This document shows positions 57,351 to 64,000 of a stretch of DNA of 64,000 bases, piece by piece (within the stretch, counting starts at the first letter, position 1; the number at the start of each line of letters is the position of its first letter). A program made the position numbers and the translations under genes. The notes beneath the pieces were generated by a model that did no database searches, was not told the DNA's origin, and worked only from the letters and a program-made list of their open reading frames with translations. The DNA comes from Craspedostauros australis (Eukaryota; Bacillariophyta; Bacillariophyceae; Mastogloiales; Achnanthaceae). The stretch is taken from positions 496,001 through 560,000 of the forward strand of contig JAMXDE010000038.1 of NCBI GenBank assembly GCA_026770025.1. Direction: 5' to 3'.

Positions 57351-59768
57351 CTATTCAAACAATGCCAACATCCTCCCATCGCGACCTTTCTCTTGTGCAC
57401 ATTGCAACGGCGTGTCACCACTCTTGTTCTGCATGTGCGGATCGATCATCTTCAACGTCATCAGATACCCAACCACTTCCAAATACTCGCCTTTCACAGC
57501 ACAGTGCAGCACTGTATCTCCCTCCTCGTTTGCTATGTTCACATCCACATCCACGTTGTTCGATTCGACCAACAGTTTCATCTTCTCAGCTCGAATCTTG
57601 TGATCATCGCTCTCGCTCTCACTTTCGCTTTCGCTTTCGCTCTCACTTTCATTTTCGCTTTCGCTTTCGCTCTCACACTCATGCTCAGATACATTTCTAT
57701 CTGCTCCTTTGCAAATACAGTGCAATGCTGTATCGCCGCTGCTGTTTCGCAACGTGGCATCCACTGAGTCACATCCGATCAGATCCCGAAGGACGGAAAC
57801 ATCACCCTTCTCGCATGCGAGATGGAGGAGCGTGATGCCATCATGATTCTGAATGTTCGCGATTGCTGTGGCATTCTCCCTCAACCGTTGCATGATCTCC
57901 ATATCACCAACGGTATCACCATCACCAACATCATCATGGCTGTGCTTGTTGGAGAGATGGATGAGGTTGGTTGTGGGAATGATTTGATGTTGGATGAAAT
58001 CGAAGACGTGATGAAGCCTGGCGGTGTGATTGAAGGTGAAGAACATGCCCCTGTTGAACGCAATGTGAAGGGGTGTGTCACCATGTTTGTTTTGGATGTT
58101 GAGGCTTGCATCGGTCTTGCGTGACAGGAGCAATTCCTTGATGAAGCTTCGCCTCCCTTTGAAGCAAGCGAGGTGGAGAGGCGTATTCCCATGATTGTTT
58201 TGGATGTTGAAGATGTCGTCGGTGTTGTCGATGTCTGCATGGGTGCCAATAGCATCGTTGTTGATGTTGAGCTCATTGAAGTCCATCAAGTGCGAAACGA
58301 CACGCCTGGACAGTGATGGTTGACCGCACACAAGGTGGAATGGCGTATCACTATCGTTGTTCTGGGTGCGAAGCATGATGTTGGTGAGGATGCGATCATG
58401 GTTCATCAGATACTCAACCGCGTCAAAGGCCGGCCAATCACTGAGAATGACATGAAGCGGTGTATTCCCTTCGTTGTTTTGAATGCTCCCATTGGCGGTA
58501 GCGTTGGCATTGCTGTTGCAGTTGACGTTGATACCAAGCATGCTGTTGATATCGATACGATCCGTTTCCATCAGACACACAATCGCATCTCTTGTCCCCC
58601 ATAGGCTAGCAAGATGTAGCAGCGAATTGCCATCGCAGTTTGGTCCAATCACCTCAGGACGAACATCGAGTTCATCTAAACCCAACAGATATGCGATGAT
58701 TTCCTTGTTTCCACGGTCACAAGCGCTGTGTAGTGGAGTGTCCCCATTGTTGTTTCGGACGTTGACGTCGATATCGACACCAATCTCATCCGACTCCATC
58801 ATGTATCTGACTACATCGATGTGACTTGACATACATGCGACATGCAAAGGCGTGTAACCTTCTTTGTCCTGTTTGTTGATGTAAGCGTCAACGTTGATAT
58901 GACTCGATTGCACCAAGTATTCCAGTATGTCGGGTCGTCTGCTCCAGCATGCGTAATGAATCAATGTGGAACCGTCATTGGCTTCCATGGTGATGGACAC
59001 TCGGCCAGATTCCGATAAGTACTTCGCGGTCTCAGCGTTGTCGTGTTTGCAGGCACCATGAAGCGCTGTCTCGCCGTTGCCGTCTTTGATATTGACATCC
59101 ACGTCGATTCGATCGGATTCCATCAGATACCCAACAAGGGCTTTGCGTCCACTCAAGCAAGCAAGGTAGAGTGGTGTTTGACCAATGTTGGATTTGATGT
59201 TGACATCCACATCGATTTCCTTCGATTCCACCAAGTACTCAACGATGCTCTCGTCTCCAATCTCACATGCATGATGGAATGGCGTGTACCCATGCTCGTC
59301 CTGGAGATTGACATCCACATCGATTCGGTCAGACTCCACCAGATACTTCACGATCTCCCTGGTTCCATGAGAACAGGCATGATGAAACGCAGTTTCGCCG
59401 TCCTCGTCTACCGTATTGGAAGGGATGACCGCTCCGTCCGCATACGATTCAACCAGATCTTGAACCTCTGTCAAGTTACCATCGCTGCATGCACCTTCCA
59501 CCTGTCTGATCCACTCACAGACAGCCTCGTCACTGCGTATGGTACATTGATTCCATTGCGACGAAAGAGATGTATGGTTGGGAAGTCGAGGTTGAATTGG
59601 ACCAGAGAAGGAAAGCACCGATGAAAGTGAGAAGTACGAGTAGGTGACTCATAGTCGCAGTCGCACAAACTCAGATGTGACAAATCCATTCAATCCAATC
59701 CGACCTCAGATAACTACGAAACACAAACAGAAGCATTTCAACTCACTCTTCTTCTTGATTGTTGGACA
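57351..59768 (-). CDS. Ankyrin-repeat protein, paralogue 2
   Basis: Exon 1 is 59768-59746 (MSNNQEE plus two bases) and exon 2 is 59532-57351, giving 734 aa. The 213-bp intron matches that of paralogue 1 in its last part, though both ends of the intron sit in the same relative place. The two proteins are near-identical through most ankyrin units (for example HINVDAYINKQDKEGYTPLH). Differences include an Asn/Ala-rich insertion (NCNSNANATANGS) and a long Glu-Ser run near residues 636-656 encoded by a gctttc/gctctc hexamer array at 57613-57672, where paralogue 1 has only a few units. In the long frame upstream of the acceptor there is no ATG, which supports the short first exon. Confidence 0.8.
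57607..57675. repeat. Coding (GCTTTC/GCTCTC)n hexamer array
   Basis: About eleven degenerate hexamers encode alternating Glu and Ser on the minus strand inside paralogue 2. The array is shorter in paralogue 1 (about 50425-50455), so it has expanded or contracted since duplication. Confidence 0.8.
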
Positions 59769-60416
59769 TGCTCGGTATTCTGAATGATGATGGTCTGCGA
59801 TGTACGTCTTCTGCCCTTGATGTTTGTGAGATGCGGTTGGATGAGACTTCGTTGGGATTCACGGTGAGGCCATCGTTGAGTTCCTCCGTGAAGCGAGATC
59901 CGCCATGGGTTTCGGGTTTTCTGGCAAAGATCGGGCTCCGACTCGTACTTTGACACGCCGCGCTGTGAGCCACGGCATGATCATCCATGGCCATCGCTTC
60001 CATAGTCAACCAACGAATCTCATGAAGAGGAATCTCATGCGATGCTCGATATTGTCGTTGTCGCACTCAGACCAAAGCACCATCGTGGTGTTCCACGTTC
60101 CTCTTTGTTACGCATTTCGATCTTGTTTGTGTCTGTCCGAAGAAGTCCACGATCTTGGGCACGATCTCGGACACGATCGTGGAGATGCCTCTTTGGCGAG
60201 CGCGGGAGTTAGCTTGCATCTCAGAACCAGCGTGGAGTTACCTTGTAGCACTGGTAGTTCGTTATGGTGCTCCAACAACTTGAGGCGCTCCTTTCACAGT
60301 GTCAATTAGAGAGTGCTCCATGGAAGTTGGGCAATCCCATTGTACTGTTAAATAACAAACTAACAATGAATGGCAAAATACTGAGTATGAGCACTACCGT
60401 TCTACGCGCTTAGCAC
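59769..60416. other. Spacer, ankyrin-2 5' flank to AlaRS 3' end
   Basis: No gene is supported. Short direct repeats of gatcttgggcacgatctcgg type occur near 60150-60180. Confidence 0.4.
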
Positions 60417-63336
60417 CTAAGATGCTTGCGCTGTCGATTTCTCATCTGCGAATGCCTTGGCGGCTGCCATCACTGCGTCGACATCGTCGCATTCCTTGGC
60501 CTGCCCCTGGGCGTTGCCTGGCTTGCCTCCTCCGCGTCCACCGCAGGTCTCAAGCGTGGCGCGGATCCAATCATCGGCCTTGAAACCCGTTTCCACCAAC
60601 GCTGGTGGCACCACGGCAAATGCGAGGACCTTGCCCCCGCTTCCCGCCTCCTCCTCGCTGATTCCAATGAAGGCCATCTCCGGCGCGGCCTTCTTCACGG
60701 CGTTGAGGATCTTTTGGGATGCCTTCGAGTCGGCTCCGATGTCGACGTTCAGCGCCAGCGAATTCCTGCCGTCCTCCAATGCAGCTGCAATGTCCTCCTT
60801 GACTTCGTTCAGGCAAATGTCCACCCGCTGAGCAAGCGCCGCCTTCTTGGCTTCGCTGGCCTTCTTCTGGATCTGCTCTATTCTGGCGCGCAGCTCGGCC
60901 TTGAGCGGCGCCGACACGAAGGCCTCATCGAGCTCCTTGCGGATCGCACCGGCCTGCTTGTCCAGTCCGTCGGTCTTGGCATCCAGCGTCTCTGCTTCCG
61001 CCACCTTCGATACGAAAGTCTCACCTTCCTCCATGGCCTGCTTGGCCGCGTCTCTGGTGACGGCCGTGATGCGGCGGATGCCCTTGGCGACGGCGGTCTC
61101 TTCGACCACGACAAACGCCTCGGCTTCGGCGGTGTTGGAGATGTGCGTGCCGCCGCAAAACTCGACGGAAGTATCATCGCCGACCGACACGACGCGCACC
61201 GGATCGGGGTACACTTCTCCAAACACGGCACGCACGCCGTCGATGGCCTGCGCATCGGCCAGCGCCATGGTCTTCGCCGACACCGCCTCCGCGTTGGCCA
61301 CGACCTGCTGGCAGATCTCCTCCGTGCGCTTCAGCTGCTTGGCGGTCATGGCCTTCTTGTGGCTGAAATCGAATCGCAGTTTCTCCTCGTTGCAAAGACT
61401 GCCACGCTGATCGACATCTTCCCCCAGGACGTCGCGCAAGGCGGCGTTGAGGACGTGCGTCATGGAATGGTTGGGCGCGATCTGTCGACGACGGTCGTAA
61501 TCGACTCTGCAATTCACGACGCCGCCGACGCTGAAGCTGCCGCTTTCCACAGTGCCCTTGTGCAGGAGGAATCCCCCGTAGGATTGCACGTCCTGCACCT
61601 CGAAGTTGCCAATCGCATCTCCATTGTCATCAACCAATCGCAGCACTCCCGTGTCGGCCTCCTGCCCACCAGCCTCGGCGTAGAAGCTGGACTTGTCGAG
61701 CACGAGTCCCACGTAATCTCCAGCCTCGGCGGTCTCGCCCTCCTTCAGAAATCCGTCGGCGGTGTAGACCGCCATGACGCTGCCGGGGAGCTCCGTATCC
61801 CACTTGAACTTGAAGCCATCGTCGGTGGCCAGCACACCATCGTTGGTGAGTTGTGCTGTCTGCTCGGCAACGAGCTCGAGCTGCGGTGCGCCGCCCGACT
61901 TGGCCGCGTTGCGTGCAGCACGCGAACGTTGCTTCTGCGCCTCCATCTCATCTGTGAAGCCCTGCGAGTCGACGGTCATGCCAGCCTCCTCGGCCATGAG
62001 CTCGGTGAGATCGAAGGGGAAACCCAGGGTGTCGTACAGGTAGAATGCCTTGTCACCCGTGACCTGATTGCCGCCGGCCTCCTTGACATCGGATTCGAGT
62101 TCCGTGAAGAATTTGATGCCGCGATCGAGCATGGTGGAGAATGCCGCCTCCTCCTCCTGGATGATTTCCGTGATCTTGGCCTCGTTGGCGCGCAGTTCGG
62201 GATAGGCATCGCCGAAGGTGTCGAGGACGACGGGGATGAGGGTCTGGAAGAATCCCGGTTCGGCCTTGAGGATCTGCTGTCCGTAGCGCGTGGCACGACG
62301 CAGCACACGCCGCAGAACGTAACCACGACCTTCGTTGCTGGGCACGGCGCCGTCCGCAATAGCGAAGCAGAGTGTGCGTGCGTGATCGGCGATGGCGCGG
62401 TAGGCAGTGTCACGTAGTTGCGTGTCGTCGTCACCTACGAGGCCGCCGTACGTGCCGATCTTGGAATGCTCCGCCATCTTTTCGAACAATGGCTGGAAGG
62501 CGTCGATGTCGTAATTGGAGTTATGGTTCTGCAGGATGCTGACGAGACGTTCCAATCCCATGCCCGTGTCGATGTGCTTTTGCGGCAACGAGTTGAGGCC
62601 CTTCTCATCGCGGTTGTACTGCACGAAGACGATGTTCCATATCTCGATGACATCAGGGTCGTCGGCGTTGACGAGGTCAGCGGCGTCACGGTTGCCGATG
62701 CGATCGAAGTGGATCTCGCTGCATGGTCCGCACGGGCCAGTGTCGCCCATCTGTGCAATGCATGGTGTGTAGAGTGGGGTTGCAACATGTGGAAATTGTC
62801 GATGGGAATCAAAGCTGAATGATGGGCTTGAGTCGGGTTATTTTTCGCAGAGCAGTCTTGTCCATTCTCGTGCTTGCATTGATCCGCAATGCATATCCAT
62901 ATCCACGACATGCACAACCAATTACAACAAATTCGGCATGTTGCAATGATCCGATTGAAGTGTGCAGCAGAACATAAATGAATCCTATTCAATGCCATTC
63001 AACACAATCCAATGAAATGACAGAACACACATCCACTGCCAATCGTATAGAATGTATTGCGATAAATCAATTCCAACACAACAGAACACAACACAATGCC
63101 AAATGACGTGACCGCACGCACCTCCCAAAAGTTGTCGGCAGCATCGCAGCCAATGACCCGCTCCTCCGGCAGGTACTTGAGCCAATAGCTGCGCGCCTCG
63201 AGATCTTCGTCGACATTGTCATCGCCCTGAAAGTAGGTGGCGTAGATGCGCTCGGGATCGAGCTTGTAGACGTTGGTGAGCAGATCCCACGCCATGTCGA
63301 TGGCCTCCTCCTTGAAGTAATCGCCGAAGGACCACG

Positions 63337-63367
<31 letters not shown>

Positions 63368-63877
63368 CGTATCGCGGCCGACGTCCTCAAGATCGTTGTG
63401 CTTGCCGCCGGCGCGGATGCATTTCTGAGAGTTGGTGGCGCGCTTCAAGGCCGCCAAGGGACTCGAGGGATCGACCTGTCCCAAGAAGATGGGCTTGAAC
63501 TGATTCATTCCGGCGTTGGCGAAGAGCAGGGTGGGATCGTTGACGGGAACGCAAGGCGAGCTGGGTTGCAGGAAGTGATCGCGTTCCTCAAAGAATTCGC
63601 AGAAGGTGGATCGGACCTTTGCTGTGGACCATTCGATGGAGTTGCCATCCTCTTCTGCTGTCGCGCGCAGCTGCGTGGGGGATGAAAACGCCTTGTGAAT
63701 CGCAGTTGCGGATGCCCGCTTGGCAGCGAAGGATCGCTTGGATACCAACGATGATGGCGTGTAGGCAAGCTCGAATGCCAGCGCAACGCCATGGCGAGAA
63801 CCCCGCGAGACTGCAGCCAACATCATCATCATCATCGTCGTCGCGGCTGCCGTTGGAAGCGAAAGCGTGAAGCGCAT
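60417..63877 (-). CDS. AARS: Alanyl-tRNA synthetase, organelle-targeted
   Basis: AlaRS charges tRNA-Ala and edits mischarged Ser/Gly. The model joins 63877-63122 and 62750-60417, 1029 aa, with a 371-bp intron placed inside [19 protein letters not shown], a conserved class II block. Catalytic landmarks are [34 protein letters not shown] and [18 protein letters not shown]. The editing site shows [12 protein letters not shown] (HxxxH) and [11 protein letters not shown] (the C..H part). The C-terminal [13 protein letters not shown] is the C-Ala motif. The N-terminus has a hydrophobic start ([20 protein letters not shown]) and a GVALAFEL site followed by a Ser/Ala/Lys-rich stretch, which fits a plastid (possibly dual plastid/mitochondrial) preprotein. 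The extra length over bacterial AlaRS is mostly this leader of about 85 residues. Confidence 0.93.
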
Positions 63878-64000
63878 CTCTCAATCTTCTCTCTCAATTC
63901 TCAGTCTTCCGTTTCTCTGCCCTTCTGTTTCCTTGCAGAAGTAAGTATCTGGAGTATCTGGAGTATCTTTGATTGATTTGTGATGAGGCTCCAGAATGTG

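Noticed and set aside
60426-62417. 663-aa plus-strand frame opposite AlaRS
   Set aside because: It is a shadow of the GC-rich AlaRS coding strand and has no features of its own.

Overview
This window is nuclear DNA from a photosynthetic eukaryote, most likely an ochrophyte stramenopile and probably a diatom or close relative. The evidence is: spliced genes with introns of about 170-370 bp bounded by GT/AG; N-termini with signal peptide plus an Ala-Phe cleavage motif (ASAF), the mark of secondary-plastid targeting in heterokonts; a Pro-Thr repeat secreted protein; Ty1/copia remnants that resemble diatom elements; and diatom-style LRR and Cys-rich protein debris. No prokaryotic operons, rRNA, CRISPR or recognisable tRNA were seen. 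The species is not determined.

Layout. 1-9750 is repeat-rich: a broken secreted PT-repeat/Cys-rich gene (926-3648) and a large mariner-type transposase (4981-7527, minus) lie between two copies of a perfect 48-bp inverted repeat. 10603-11917 (minus) is a four-exon small predicted plastid protein of unknown function. 12794-13891 is a TA-flanked non-autonomous DNA element, and 12-15.9 kb is otherwise gene-poor. From 15982 there is a dense block: STT3 oligosaccharyltransferase (+), NOL6/Utp22 nucleolar protein (-) and TIM17 (+). A 1.8-kb foldback element with a target duplication fills 25461-27256. Then come an unrecognised coiled-coil protein (28671-30251, +) and a PfkB sugar kinase (-). 31.9-35.5 kb is a graveyard: a truncated ankyrin gene, a copia element interrupted by a solo LTR, and an LRR gene tail. 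36825-38663 is an unrecognised gene. A metabolic/membrane block follows: plastid lipoxygenase (-), TM9SF/nonaspanin (-), and a bifunctional FAD oxidase-cyclopropane fatty acid synthase (+). Two paralogous ankyrin-repeat proteins (both minus, about 7 kb apart) flank UTP14 (+). The window ends with an organelle-type alanyl-tRNA synthetase (-).

How the genes fit together. NOL6/Utp22 and UTP14 are both SSU-processome factors. STT3 (ER N-glycosylation) and TM9SF serve the secretory pathway. Lipoxygenase and the cyclopropane synthase modify fatty acids. The lipoxygenase, the small ASAF protein and probably AlaRS act in the plastid; TIM17 acts in mitochondrial import. There is no sign of functional clustering of the kind seen in bacteria. 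Neighbours are arranged head-to-head or tail-to-tail with short gaps where genes are dense. Exon structures were inferred by eye from splice signals and protein continuity, so they should be treated as models.
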